Assembly: GCF_051622035.1 (NCBI RefSeq)
Contig: NC_135362.1
Coordinates: 17,136,501-17,200,500 of the forward strand
Length of the DNA stretch: 64,000 nucleotides
Direction: 5' to 3'
Source of the DNA: Arctopsyche grandis
Taxonomy: Eukaryota; Arthropoda; Insecta; Trichoptera; Hydropsychidae
Shown here one piece after another: positions 28,901 to 38,138 of the stretch. Each line of letters starts with the position of its first letter. Positions within the stretch are counted from its first letter, which is position 1. The position numbers and the translations under genes were made by a program. The notes under the pieces were generated by a model. That model was not told the DNA's origin and did no database searches. It saw only the letters and a list, made by a program, of their open reading frames with translations.

Positions 28901-31900
28901 ATACATTTTTCGATCAATTCTGCCAACAACGTTTTCAAAACATCTGTACAATATTCCATCTTACTTTGCAGTGTAACCATAATTAAAGAAGCTACATTAA
29001 CTCTATCTCTCATAGAAAAATATCTATTACTTTCCAGCGTGCGTATAAAAAGCAACAAAAACGTTTTGTTCATGATGAGCTGTCCGAACATGCGAAGACC
29101 TTTTTCCTTCCTCAGAAGTTCGGGCCGATCCCACTGCAGTACAATATGGCCGTCGATATTCGGGAATAGAATCTTCATAGCATATGTACGATAGTCCAAA
29201 AATGGAATGCCTCCAGTAACGTCGCCGGTCAGATCTGTCATTTCTGTTTGCAATTCGGCAAAAGCCTCTTTACATTCAGCCGCCACTCTCAATTCCAATA
29301 TGTCCATCTGTTCTTGCATATTTTTCAATACTCTGATACTTTCAGTCGATTTCCTTCTATACATGAAGAGGAAAACTAAACAGATCAAAAAGACGACTAC
29401 GACACTAGTGATGACACCCAATATTATGGACTTGCTCAGCGCTCCGTGTAGACCAGCCGGTGAAGTGTAAGACAATTTTCCAATTTCAACTCTCAAAGAA
29501 GATCCAACCTTCACTATAACATCTGGCAAATTTTGATCATCAACATCTAGCTCGTCCTGCGTAGGTGGCCGACACGTCAACTGATGCCGGGACAATGATG
29601 TCACATTACAGAAACTACTCCCGATCATCACTTCGACATCTTTCTCTTGACACGCCTTATCCAAATTTTGACCGTTGATTGTGAGATAGTCCGACTTGTA
29701 ATACTTGACGTTTTCATCAAACTTGTAATATTCAGGATCCGGATAAAGATAAAATTTGCTGAAGCCTTTGGATGACAGATTGCGAACACTTTGTACGTCG
29801 TCCATGATGAAGCCATATTCTAACCTCTCCGGTCTGTCAGCGTCCAATTTTGCTCCGCGTGACTTAATTACCGGAGACTCACACATCATCTTAGTGTTTG
29901 ACAAGACCTCGCACTTCCCGAAATATATATCGTTTTCATAATAAACATACATTTCCGGCTGTAATACTGAACGCAAATTTTGACCCATTACTTCTATCTT
30001 TATTCCTCCGGATGGAATACCTTTAGGTATTTCTTTTTGACTCTGTCCGGAATCCATGTATTGTATCACCGGGTCTTCTACGTACTCGAACATTTCATTG
30101 ACACATTCTCTCTTGCCTTTGTCGAAAGTCATTGTGAGATGACCAGTGCCTAGCTTCACCGACTGACTACTACGACATATAGTCATAGTCATATTTGTAC
30201 TTAAAATGGCACATTGTGTATCATTGATGAAAGCTTGAATATTACTTCCGGCGTTCAAATACTGTCCTGTGATTGTCAGTCGTGTGCCTCCAGACTTTGG
30301 ACCGAATCGAGGGCTGATGGATTGAATGATGGGATCGACAAATCTATATTCTTCAGCCGATTCATCTCGGTACGCCATAACGTTCACGACGACGGGTCCG
30401 TTCTTGGGATTCGGCATTCCGGGTCCGTCTACGGTGCACACAATTTGTTTGGTTTTGATGTAGAGTTTTTCAATCGGTTGACAGTTTACTCCGGCTATTG
30501 TGACACCTGTGTATATGTCGGAGAAGTTACGCCCCAAGTTGATGCCTTCAATTGTGATGTTGGTGCCGCCTTCCCAAGGACCCAATTTCGGTCGGAAAGA
30601 ATGAATCTTCGGATTCGGGCATGTTTGACTGCGATCCAACCAAACGGTTCCACACTGCTCTTTAACGGAGCAGTAGTCGGAGCTCTGGCACCATCCGCAT
30701 GCAAACTTCTCGGGCAAAGCTAAACACATTCCACAGTTGTCAGCCATTTCCTTGCAACGATAAATCAACACGTGAAGATTGTCAGGATTGTCCAGAGGCT
30801 TAGATCCGCCCCATATGACGGCGAAGGAGGCTGTGACATTGGAAGCGCTCGAAGTGAACTCCATAGCATCACAATAGATGACGTCGGCCAAAAGTTGTGC
30901 ATTGACACTCGTCACACGTCCTTCGATGTTGAATTGGCATACAAAACGCGTTTGTATAATGAACTGACCGATGATGTGAACCTTCACTTTTATAGCCCTT
31001 TTCAAACCGGACGGTACTAAAATTTCAGATCCGGCGACGGTGGCATTGATGGTCGGACAGAATGCGGGGCCGGAACGGTAGCTGGGACCGATCCGACTGA
31101 CTCCGGTGACTAAGATGTCGTTCCTACAGTTCTCAGCCGTATCGTGGGTGCACCTGTGTCCGTCGACACACCAGTCACAAGGGAACGAAGAGCTGACGCA
31201 CTGTGTGCACGTCGTATAAGTGTTGCAATCGAAGAAAGTGAAATTGGTAGCGACAAAGTCAGGTCCGGAAGTCGTCTTAACAGACAACTTTGCCGTGAAA
31301 TGATGTTGACCGGTGGGAATGGAAGGCAGTAAATCCGTCCTAGGAGTCGTACAATTTACACCATACGGTCTACGGATGGCGTTAGTGATCAAAGTTTTGT
31401 CTAAAGCGGTGAAGGCGCACAAGAATTGGCCGGAGAGAACGGGCAGGTTCTCGATGACCAATTCCAAAGTCCTCGCGGTCGTGCGTTGCAATTGATTGGG
31501 ATTCACTTGGGTGATGGTGGTGCAACGGCCACTTTTGTACGATATCCAATACAGCGGATCCTCGGCCGCGTCCTGACAATTAGAGCGCAAACTACATTTA
31601 TTCTCTAAAGAGCACCACCCGCAATAGGGGTCCCTCGCACCCAGACAAGTCAAACAGTTCGTGTACTTGGCACACTCTTGTACTTTAACTTTAGAAATCT
31701 TCTTCTCGGTCATCACATATAAATGCATAAATTTGGTATCAAAATGTAAATCCTTATTCACTGGAGAGCCCTCGTCGACGGCGATATCACCGTACTCGAA
31801 CGCCGACGTGGGACTCTCGATGACTACTTTCTTAAGGTGTCCTTGGGCCGTACCGACGAAGACGACGGTGTAATCACCGGTCGACGTGGCCGCCACGGCC

Positions 31901-33430
31901 GTCAACTGAGTATTAAATCTACCGACCGGCACAGCTTCGACAGGCTGCTCGCCGCCTAACGGAGTGTTAACATCTAAACCACAAAAGTCCTCGCTGATGG
32001 TGTTGAGACGAGTGCTCACGCAGGCCAAACTCGGCGAGATGAAACCTAAACCCCTAGTACCACTCCCGTTGAAACAAGTCTTGATGTTCTGAAGGAACTT
32101 TCGCCGGATGGCCTTGAGCGAATACACGCACAACCCGGACGGCTCTCTAGGAACGTTGCTATTGGACTCGCTCTGACTGAAGACGGCGAACAACACATCG
32201 TCCTGGGCGGTTATGCCGAGCTCGGCGGCGAGAAGAGATCCCGCTTTACCGACGTAGGCCGCCTGGATCAAGTTGTAGCTGGTGTCCTCGCTGGTGCAAG
32301 CTATGGGGATTTCAGTATAGGAGTAGTAGCTCTCGTCGTCGTGGCACACCCGTACTAGTTTGCTGTAGTAGTTGGCGTTGGACTGCTGGTTGAGATCTTT
32401 GGGTTGAGTGGTCAGGAAGTAGCTGAAGCCCTCGGAGCTGAAGCCGTACACGTAGTTGATCAGGTAGCGCTCGCGAGACAGCGAGTTGACGAACATGCGA
32501 GTGCCGGTCGTGACCGCAGCCTGGGCGATCTGGAAGAGCCTGGCGTCGTCCAGGGAACGAGAAGCGACGGCCGGGACTTCACTGCGGTAGGCAGAGTTGC
32601 CCGTGTAGGTGACAGCCACGTAGAGGACGTGAGCGTCTCCGACCTTGGGAGGGCCAGGAGCCACGAACGCGACCGTCGAAGCCGTGGCATTGTTGGCGAC
32701 GACCGGCTCGTGCACCTCGCGCACGTCCGACACGTTGTGCAAACTGCGCACGGAGCACATGCCCTGGTAGAGGGAGCCGCACGCGATGAGCCTCGACGTC
32801 GAGTAGTCGATGACCAGCGCTTTGTTGATGTTGTCGGTGGGTTTGCGGTGCACGTGCGAGGGGCAGTCCAGCACGGAGCACTCGGGGGAGTCATCTTTGG
32901 GGCCGGTCTCCACGTTGGCCGTGACGAGCAGGTCTGGCGAGAGCTGCAGCAGCCGGTTGACCGCGCCCACGAACACTCGGCCCGTGTTCTTGTCGACGAC
33001 CAGGTGGTTGAAGGGGTGCTGCGTCTGCTCGGCGAAGAGTCGGACGACCGCCGCGTTGGAGCTGCCGTTGGTGGTGTTGGCGTTGGCGTTGGCGTTGCCG
33101 TTGGCGTTGGCGTTAGGAGGGTGTTGGTCAGACGACTGCGACTGCGACTGCGACTGCGACTGCGACTGCGACTGCGATTGCGATTGCGTTTGCGATTGCG
33201 ATTGCGGGTGCGGGTGCGAGTTCGAATTGGAGTTGGAGTTGGTTGGTTGGTTGATAGCGAAGGTGGTGGTGGAGGGAGCCTCGAGGGCCAACAGGGCCAA
33301 CAGGGCCAGCAGGGCCAGCGCCGGGGCGCGCCGCATGCCGCCACTACGCGCCGCCGCCCTTTACCGCGACCATTATCTCTCTCTCTTTCTCTCACTCTGA
33401 CCGTTCTCTGACTTACCCGGGCGGGGACAT
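25941..33430 (-). CDS. LPGAT1: LPGAT1-like lysophospholipid acyltransferase, first two coding exons (partial)
   Basis: Two coding exons are seen: 33430-33417 (ATG, four codons, then two bases; donor GTAAGT at 33416-33411) and 26149-25941 (acceptor in TGTTGTTTTCAG; donor GTAAGT at 25940-25935). The phases fit: the two bases of exon 1 complete the codon opened by exon 2. The spliced protein begins MSPPGAARRLLWVLCRC and continues with FIFVNNLYCIPAY, an EG-F/W-WLLAMVAHW block and AGYR. This matches the N-terminus of acyl-CoA:lysophosphatidylglycerol acyltransferase 1 (human ...VVNNLVAIPSY..., IEGIMYKWLLGMVASW, AGYT), an ER membrane enzyme; residues about 8-45 form the first membrane segment. The catalytic H-X4-D exon is absent from this strand down to base 1, so intron 2 would exceed 25 kb. 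Intron 1 (26150-33416) contains the whole plexin A reading frame. Exon 2 is strong; the short exon 1 is inferred from donor quality, phase and context. Confidence 0.72.
26150..27444 (-). other. Plexin 3' trailer and LPGAT1 intron 1 left part
   Basis: After the plexin stop (27445) comes about 900 bp of AT-rich DNA with A-runs on the minus strand (for example near 27090-27103 and 26800-26816) and several AATAAA matches. A GC-rich block (26150-26350) precedes LPGAT1 exon 2. The open frame crossing exon 2 extends into this block but is intronic by splice signals. Confidence 0.5.
27445..33336 (-). CDS. PlexA: Plexin A, semaphorin receptor, complete and intronless
   Basis: An uninterrupted 1963-residue reading frame encodes a complete plexin. 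It has a signal peptide (1-27, Ala/Leu repeats), a low-complexity Ser/Asn/Gln tract (about 31-90), a sema domain (about 95-550), three PSI modules (CxxCxxxxDPYCGWC near 562, then near 704 and 868), and four IPT/TIG domains (about 908-1290). One membrane helix lies at about 1303-1326. The cytoplasmic RasGAP-like domain carries both arginine-finger blocks (MRDRVNVASL near 1442, LLRRTESVAEKM near 1489), with a Rho-GTPase-binding insert at about 1560-1690. The C-terminus (RLAYKLEQVHNLMA) resembles plexin A rather than plexin B. Plexins transduce semaphorin signals into Rap/Rho inactivation and cytoskeletal collapse in axon guidance. The absence of any intron over 5.9 kb is odd, since Drosophila and vertebrate plexins are multi-exon. 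The ATG is 80 bp downstream of the LPGAT1 exon-1 donor. Confidence 0.95.
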   Translation of the reverse strand: MRRAPALALLALLALLALEAPSTTTFAINQPTNSNSNSNSHPHPQSQSQTQSQSQSQSQSQSQSQSQSSDQHPPNANANGNANANANTTNGSSNAAVVRLFAEQTQHPFNHLVVDKNTGRVFVGAVNRLLQLSPDLLVTANVETGPKDDSPECSVLDCPSHVHRKPTDNINKALVIDYSTSRLIACGSLYQGMCSVRSLHNVSDVREVHEPVVANNATASTVAFVAPGPPKVGDAHVLYVAVTYTGNSAYRSEVPAVASRSLDDARLFQIAQAAVTTGTRMFVNSLSRERYLINYVYGFSSEGFSYFLTTQPKDLNQQSNANYYSKLVRVCHDDESYYSYTEIPIACTSEDTSYNLIQAAYVGKAGSLLAAELGITAQDDVLFAVFSQSESNSNVPREPSGLCVYSLKAIRRKFLQNIKTCFNGSGTRGLGFISPSLACVSTRLNTISEDFCGLDVNTPLGGEQPVEAVPVGRFNTQLTAVAATSTGDYTVVFVGTAQGHLKKVVIESPTSAFEYGDIAVDEGSPVNKDLHFDTKFMHLYVMTEKKISKVKVQECAKYTNCLTCLGARDPYCGWCSLENKCSLRSNCQDAAEDPLYWISYKSGRCTTITQVNPNQLQRTTARTLELVIENLPVLSGQFLCAFTALDKTLITNAIRRPYGVNCTTPRTDLLPSIPTGQHHFTAKLSVKTTSGPDFVATNFTFFDCNTYTTCTQCVSSSFPCDWCVDGHRCTHDTAENCRNDILVTGVSRIGPSYRSGPAFCPTINATVAGSEILVPSGLKRAIKVKVHIIGQFIIQTRFVCQFNIEGRVTSVNAQLLADVIYCDAMEFTSSASNVTASFAVIWGGSKPLDNPDNLHVLIYRCKEMADNCGMCLALPEKFACGWCQSSDYCSVKEQCGTVWLDRSQTCPNPKIHSFRPKLGPWEGGTNITIEGINLGRNFSDIYTGVTIAGVNCQPIEKLYIKTKQIVCTVDGPGMPNPKNGPVVVNVMAYRDESAEEYRFVDPIIQSISPRFGPKSGGTRLTITGQYLNAGSNIQAFINDTQCAILSTNMTMTICRSSQSVKLGTGHLTMTFDKGKRECVNEMFEYVEDPVIQYMDSGQSQKEIPKGIPSGGIKIEVMGQNLRSVLQPEMYVYYENDIYFGKCEVLSNTKMMCESPVIKSRGAKLDADRPERLEYGFIMDDVQSVRNLSSKGFSKFYLYPDPEYYKFDENVKYYKSDYLTINGQNLDKACQEKDVEVMIGSSFCNVTSLSRHQLTCRPPTQDELDVDDQNLPDVIVKVGSSLRVEIGKLSYTSPAGLHGALSKSIILGVITSVVVVFLICLVFLFMYRRKSTESIRVLKNMQEQMDILELRVAAECKEAFAELQTEMTDLTGDVTGGIPFLDYRTYAMKILFPNIDGHIVLQWDRPELLRKEKGLRMFGQLIMNKTFLLLFIRTLESNRYFSMRDRVNVASLIMVTLQSKMEYCTDVLKTLLAELIEKCMEGKSHPKLLLRRTESVAEKMLSAWFTFLLYKFLRECAGEPLYMLFRSMKGQVDKGPVDAITSEARYSLSEEKLIRQSIEFKSMSVFVSISQQTVFVSGLESNTENVQVKVLDCDTISQVKEKCLDTIYRATPYSQRPNKDDLDLEWRTGACGRMILYDEDTTTKSEGEWKKLNTLHHYRVPDGGCLNLVSKQSSIYNLAMLSEKNEKSHMYETLNRSKFSSASPPASPLKYEQNSGMKFWHLVKHHDSDQHKEGERGNKMVSEIYLTRLLATKGTLQKFVDDLFETIFSTAHRGSALPLAIKYMFDFLDDQALQHAISDPEVVHTWKSNSLPLRFWVNLIKNPNFVFDIHKSNTVDSCLSVIAQTFMDSCSTSDHILGKDSPSSKLLYAKDIPVYKEWVERYYTDIKQMPAISDQDMNAMLAEESRLHTKEFNTNCALHELYAYAIKYSEQLMVTLEEDEFSQKQRLAYKLEQVHNLMAHDYAM
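33060..33240 (-). repeat. Coding microsatellites in the plexin N-terminus
   Basis: Near-perfect hexamer repeats (CGACTG on the plus strand, drifting to CGATTG) encode a run of Ser-Gln dipeptides. A GTTGGC-type repeat encodes Asn-Ala dipeptides, and a third tract encodes Ser-Asn. All lie between the signal peptide and the sema domain. The low third-position drift suggests slippage growth. The same repeats keep several long antisense and off-frame reading frames open; these are not genes. Confidence 0.9.
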
Positions 33431-33660
33431 GCCGCGGCCCGTGGGCCCGTGCGCGCCCCCGGCTAGCGCGCCTCACACTCCGCGCTCCGTCGCCGCGGGA
33501 CGCGCAATGGCCGACCGCGTTCTACCGCTCCCCTCCACTCCGCCACACTCCACTCTGCCCCGCCGCCGCACTCTCCGCCGCGATCCACTCCTCCACTCCC
33601 TCCACACCCTCCGCTAGCCGGCTCAGCCTGTACGCCCTGCACCGCTATTCGGACGAACCC
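33340..33660 (-). promoter_or_regulatory. GC-rich shared leader/promoter region of plexin A and LPGAT1
   Basis: A CpG-dense block in an otherwise AT-rich window lies directly upstream of the plexin ATG (33336). It contains the proposed LPGAT1 ATG (33430) and a consensus donor (GTAAGT, 33416-33411). If the transcript is not spliced here, the LPGAT1 ATG opens a five-codon upstream frame (Met-Ser-Pro-Pro-Gly-stop) ending 75 bases before the plexin ATG. The role as a promoter is inferred from composition and position; the transcription start is not visible. Confidence 0.5.
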
Positions 33661-33675
33661 TATTGTATTATTTTT

Positions 33676-33780
33676 AGTAAATGGATTATTTCGCACATTG
33701 CAATCGCGCAAATGACAATCTTTGCCGTGAAAATTACAAATATAGAATATTTGGTGTAGAGATATAGCACGACTTGTGAT
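33676..33780. repeat. Half copy of the CGGT-GATTATT MITE
   Basis: AGTAAATGGATTATTTCGCA and the following 60 bases match the left half of the MITE at 52195. It ends about 45 bases before miniature LTR copy 1. Confidence 0.55.
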
Positions 33781-33824
33781 ATCACCTATTTCCCCTCATC
33801 GAACTTAATCTGTACAAATGACAT

Positions 33825-34910
33825 TGTGGCGGCTCGCTTATACGACATGGTCGAGTTTGGTTGCCTTCCTGCGAGTGGGGACCAACCCGGCTGGGTTCGG
33901 AGAGCTACTACTCACTCTGTCTTCAGCTGTCATATAATAAACACGTGCATTAACATGCCAGTCGTCTCATTCGTTCATCCTCCATACTGGTGACCCCCGA
34001 CATCGAGCCACGCAGCCTCGATTAATTTCAACATGCCGCTCATCCCTGCCTCGCCGAGCCAGGCGGGAGAAGCTACCCGCCGCGCCCCCATCGCCATCAA
34101 CAGAGCGCGTCGCGGCCCGCGGGTGACAATAAACGAGCAGACACGGCTACCTACCTACCTACCTACCTACCTACCGACGTCCAGCCACAACGTCGATGAC
34201 AGGTGCTTAAAAAAATGGGGGAGCGAATGAGACGACGATCTTGACAGCTGGATGTGGAGTCATGCGCGATCCACTACACATAGAACGGTCATCCAGCACC
34301 ACAAGACATACACCACCTCAGCACCATCATCATCATCAAGGCCCCGTCCGTCCCCACGAGCGTCGTCACGCCGAGACGGGCGGTAGCGCTACAACACCTC
34401 CACGAGCCACAACGACTCACAGTCCAGCTCGGAGTATCATCAACCACATCGATGCCCCTGCCGCCCCCGCCGCCCCACCAACCGACATCAGCCTCGGAAG
34501 AGCGGCGCCGCCGCAGCATCGCATCGCGCGACCATCGGACCACCCACCGTCCTGCTCGCGACGTCACCGCCCTCGAATCTACCGACCATTCAGGGCGGTA
34601 CACCTATGTACACAGCGGATGACCCACGTCAACATTTTTTTTTCTCCCCACGTAATAATTTTTTCTCTTTGTGTAACAATAATTTTTTTTCTTTTGTAAA
34701 ATTTGTTTCTTTGTAATTTTGGTATCGCTGATGCTGGGGGGGGAGTGATGTGGCGGCTCGCTTATACGACATGGTCGAGTTTGGTTGCCTTCCTGCGAGT
34801 GGGGACCAACCCGGCTGGGTTCGGAGAGCTACTACTCACTCTGTCTTCAGCTGTCATATAATAAACACGTGCATTAACATGCCAGTCGTCTCATTCGTTC
34901 ATCCTCCATA
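33825..34910 (+). mobile_element. Miniature LTR retrotransposon (TRIM-like), copy 1, complete
   Basis: Direct repeats 33825-33986 and 34749-34910 (162 bp each, identical as far as I can read) begin TGTGGCGGCTCGC and end CCTCCATA. The insertion is flanked by the 4-bp duplication ACAT (33821-33824, 34911-34914). A primer-binding site TGGTGACCCCCGAC starts two bases after the left LTR. It resembles the complement of tRNA-Trp, as used by CsRn1/Kabuki-type Ty3 elements (inference from memory). A G-rich polypurine tract abuts the right LTR. The 762-bp interior has CTAC and CAT microsatellites and no gag, protease, RT or integrase motif, so the element must be non-autonomous. It starts 395 bp upstream of the LPGAT1 ATG and 489 bp upstream of the plexin ATG, pointing away from both genes. 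Confidence 0.93.
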
Positions 34911-35245
34911 ACATCATCGTGTCCTCTTCTCGTACACGAAAGTTAGCCGTGGCCGAAATACTTCGTCCAGCTTACCCATAAAGACGATTTGACTCGCTCC
35001 AGATACGCAATCCCACGGATACGCAACTACGCATCCAACATCGAACACAAAGGAAGACCTCGACCCCGTCGGAATCTTCCAGAACGTGATCTCACCGGCC
35101 CAGCTACGCGTTGCTCAAGCAACACCTTTATAAACCAGTGCATCGTCCCCAGATGCCAGTGAGCTTCAGGAACTCGACCTAGCTCGTTCCAGTGAATCTT
35201 TTACCTACTTCGCTGTACATACAAATACACCTGTATTAATCGAGT

Positions 35246-35407
35246 TATGGAGGATGAACGAATGAGACGACTGGCATGTTAATGCACGTGTTTATTATAT
35301 GACAGCTGAAGACAGAGTGAGTAGCGGCTCTCCGAACCCAGCCGGGTTGGTCCCCACTCGCAGGAAGGCAACCAAACTCGACCATGTCGTATAAGCGAGC
35401 CGCCACA
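35246..35407 (-). mobile_element. Solo LTR of the 162-bp TRIM family
   Basis: This is a full 162-bp LTR in reverse orientation, differing by a few bases from the LTRs of the complete copies. It is flanked by the 4-bp duplication GAGT (35242-35245, 35408-35411), as left by LTR-LTR recombination. It interrupts an older LTR-like stretch with TATAAA (35129) and, after the insertion, AATAAA (35412). Confidence 0.92.
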
Positions 35408-35626
35408 GAGTAATAAAGATCCTCTTCAAAACTCAACTGAATTTCCATAGGCTGGGAAACGGTCCAAAACCTTCAACCCCCCTATATTGGCACTCGAGTT
35501 CTCGTTAGTATGATATTTCACGTGAGTTAATCTCGATGGATGGAATTTTCGGGTGCCAGATGTTCCGTGATCGAGATTTTGGTAAACGGGTTACATTCCA
35601 AACATGGCCCGAACAGTTCGGTGATT

Positions 35627-35888
35627 ACTAGTCAAATGTGAACCGGTCACAGGACAACCGGTCGCTGTAGATCAGTCACGCGTGATCACCCGTCACATTG
35701 AAACTGGTGACACCATAAAATTGGTCACGAGAAAACTGGTCACACCCTAAAATCGGTCAAACAGTTTTCTCGTGACCGTTTTTAGGGTGTGACCAGTTTT
35801 AGTGTGACCAGTTTTAGTGTGACGGGTGATCATGTGTGACCAATCTAGAGCGACCGGTTGTCCTGTGACTAGTTCACATATGACTAGT
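35627..35888. mobile_element. Foldback element made of GGTCAC monomers
   Basis: Left arm from ACTAGTCAAATGTGAACCGG and right arm ending CATATGACTAGT are imperfect inverted repeats of about 120 bases. Both are built from the monomer CTGGTCACAC / GTGTGACCAG in several copies. No protein is encoded. Confidence 0.8.
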
Positions 35889-36276
35889 AGTCCGTTTACC
35901 GGCCCGAACATACCAAGACGGACCCCCGGGCTAGCATGCTCGAGCCCCCGCCCCCAAAATAAAGTTTCAAAATTGAAAATAAAAATCATTACATCAATAT
36001 TTTTCACAATACATATTTGAACATCTAGTGAACCGAGTATTTTACGTTTGAGTTTGAACCATTGTGGCATTACAGGAATCCCTCGTGCGCTACAATGGTC
36101 GAAAAAATACAGAGAGTGGAGAAAACCAAAATTCCAAATCAAATTATTGATAAAATGAATATAAATATAAATAGTGACCTTTCGTATTTTGATAGGAATT
36201 ACAATATTGTCTTTTTATTTATATTTTTTTTTATCTGGCTCTATTTCTCTTTTATAATGTTGGCTAATATTAGTTT

Positions 36277-36505
36277 TTGATTGGTATCAACACAAGATTG
36301 ATATGATCTTGGTAGACAATTCCACCCAACACGCATTACTATATGCTCTGGCGAATGTATGTCAAATTTTTATACTGTCCATTTGTTATTATACTGACAT
36401 TTTTATAATATAATACTGACCAAAATGGTTAGTAAAATACTGTCCGAAAACTGATTTATATACTTACTGAAATTGATTAAAATACTGGCCATTTAATTTG
36501 TTGCC
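36277..36505 (-). repeat. GGTCAGTAT-type foldback repeat, copy B
   Basis: The reverse complement matches the left part of the repeat at 20844, including the edge GGCAACAAATTAAATGGCC and the core around ATTGGTATCAACACAAG. The other arm is missing. Confidence 0.7.
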
Positions 36506-36536
36506 CTTTTTTATTTGTATCTTGATTTATTATTAC

Positions 36537-36674
36537 TATGGGGCCGTCGAGACCAATAATATTACTTATAATATTTTCCGTATCCAGTTCCCAAGTAGCC
36601 ACCACAGGTGGCTATATGGGAACTGGATACGGAAAATATTGTAAGTAATATTGTTAGTTTCGAAGGCCCCAATA
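36537..36674. repeat. Near-perfect long hairpin (MITE-like)
   Basis: Arms of about 64 bases are separated by a 3-base centre (GCCACC ACA GGTGGC). GGAACTGGATACGG and its complement lie on either side. Only a few mismatches. It is next to the copy-B repeat and non-coding. Confidence 0.85.
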
Positions 36675-37324
36675 AATACATTAAAAATGGACAAAGAATA
36701 ATAATAACAAATTAATGACCAAGTTACCTGGCAGGTTACCTCAATGCGTCACACCAGTCTTACAAAAAAAAAACAATAAAAAATAAATAAATTATCCATC
36801 ATTCATCTCATTCAAATAGCCTCATGTTGAATCTCATGATCCGTTTGATTGTCGTGCAAGTGAATTCACTAGCACGTCAATCAAACATGTCCAAATGCTC
36901 ACCTATCACGTTAAGGAACCGGACAGCCTGTACAAGAGACGAGCTACTGAAAACAGACATTCTCGCAATAATTTGTTGCAATAAAGGTTGGAAAAGTTTA
37001 CCATATTCAGGAGCCCAAAATTTAAGCACTGATAAAATCTAAAAAAAAATTAACACTTTCTTACATTTTTAGTATTTTTTATTTCCTTTCATCCTTTTAT
37101 GCCTTTTATGCAAGAACGATATAGAGGGTTGACTAAATATTTAAAATACTACTGAACCCCTGTTATCAAATTATTACATTCTCAAAAATAAGTAAAACGG
37201 GTATGTTGATTTTTGAGTGACAAAAAATATATTCGAAAACAAATGCTAAGACCAGGAAAAATGAAACAAATAAAACAGGTTTATTTAGTTTTATTTTATA
37301 ACTTATGTTTTTATCGTGGTGTAA

Positions 37325-38138
37325 AGGTCTGTTCATACCTAGTCAGCACGTACCAACTTCAGCAGGTATCCGGCCGTACGAAAAGTATTATTTGGTACAT
37401 TTTGTATGGGTATATTCATACCAACCGTCACGTTTACGCCACGGCAGGCTTACAGCAGTACCCGACATTTCCTGTTCATATATTACAGCAACATCCGTCA
37501 ATGTATCGTATCCGTTTTTTTGGTCATCGTGGAAATATACACGCGAATTACGTGCCATGAGTCTGCCGCTTTGCTGTTTTGGACCAATTATCGATAGTGA
37601 CATTTGACAGCTGTTCAATCTTTCGACATGGTTTTGGCGCAAATATTAAAAAAAAATTAATTTTTTACGGAAATATTTAAAAAAAATTTGTACATCATCC
37701 ACAAGCTCCTTATACAGTGACAAAAACTCTCCTTCAGTTTTTCTATTTTTTAACATGGGATGCACATCAAAACGCCTCCGTGCTTTTTTATTGCCTTCTT
37801 GAGCTTCTTCTTTCAACAACAGCGCGATTATACATAATTTTTCGATAAACGTCGAAACATTTTTTCTGACTTGTATTCTGATGCGTAGCTACGAATGTAC
37901 GTGTATGCATTCATATTGCAAGTACTCGACAATATGACGTAAGCAATATTGCGCCGTATCGTCATGGCCTCTAATGTATAAGTAAGCCGATTTTGCCTTG
38001 CACTCGACCAAATTGCTGTAAACGTGACGTGACCGCGACGTGTAGGTAGATATGAATAGAAATGTAATAAAATGACATATTTGAAACGGAGTCGTGCAGT
38101 GCTGAAGCCGTGCAGTGCTGTTAAGTATGAACAGACCT
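37325..38138 (-). mobile_element. PIF/Harbinger deletion derivative upstream of FH
   Basis: Terminal inverted repeats begin AGGTCTGTTCATAC and are flanked by the 3-bp duplication TAA (37322-37324, 38139-38141), typical of PIF/Harbinger. On the minus strand near 37855-37690 it still encodes NKKARRRFDVHPMLKNRK followed by TEGEFLSLYKEL and FFKYF. This is the N-terminal region of a HARBI1-like nuclease. The DDE catalytic core is missing, so the element is non-autonomous. It lies 255 bp upstream of the FH start codon. Confidence 0.82.

Larger units (their letters stand above)
34911..37324. other. Intergenic region between plexin/LPGAT1 and FH, transposon-rich
   Basis: Contains the older LTR-like sequence (34911-35450) with a solo LTR inside, the GGTCAC foldback, the copy-B repeat and the long hairpin. 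36680-37324 is AT-rich with nothing recognised. Confidence 0.6.

Noticed and set aside
32404-33411. Long plus-strand frame (335 codons) and another minus-strand frame (32460-33476) over the plexin N-terminus
   Set aside because: Kept open by GC-rich hexamer repeats; the frame coding for plexin is unambiguous and the others are Arg/Val or Ser/Thr/Arg-rich nonsense.
34033-34699. Open frames in the interior of miniature LTR copy 1 (and the equivalents at 51251-52022)
   Set aside because: His, Thr-Tyr-Leu-Pro and Pro runs come from CAT and CTAC microsatellites. No retroviral domain; frames differ between copies through indels.
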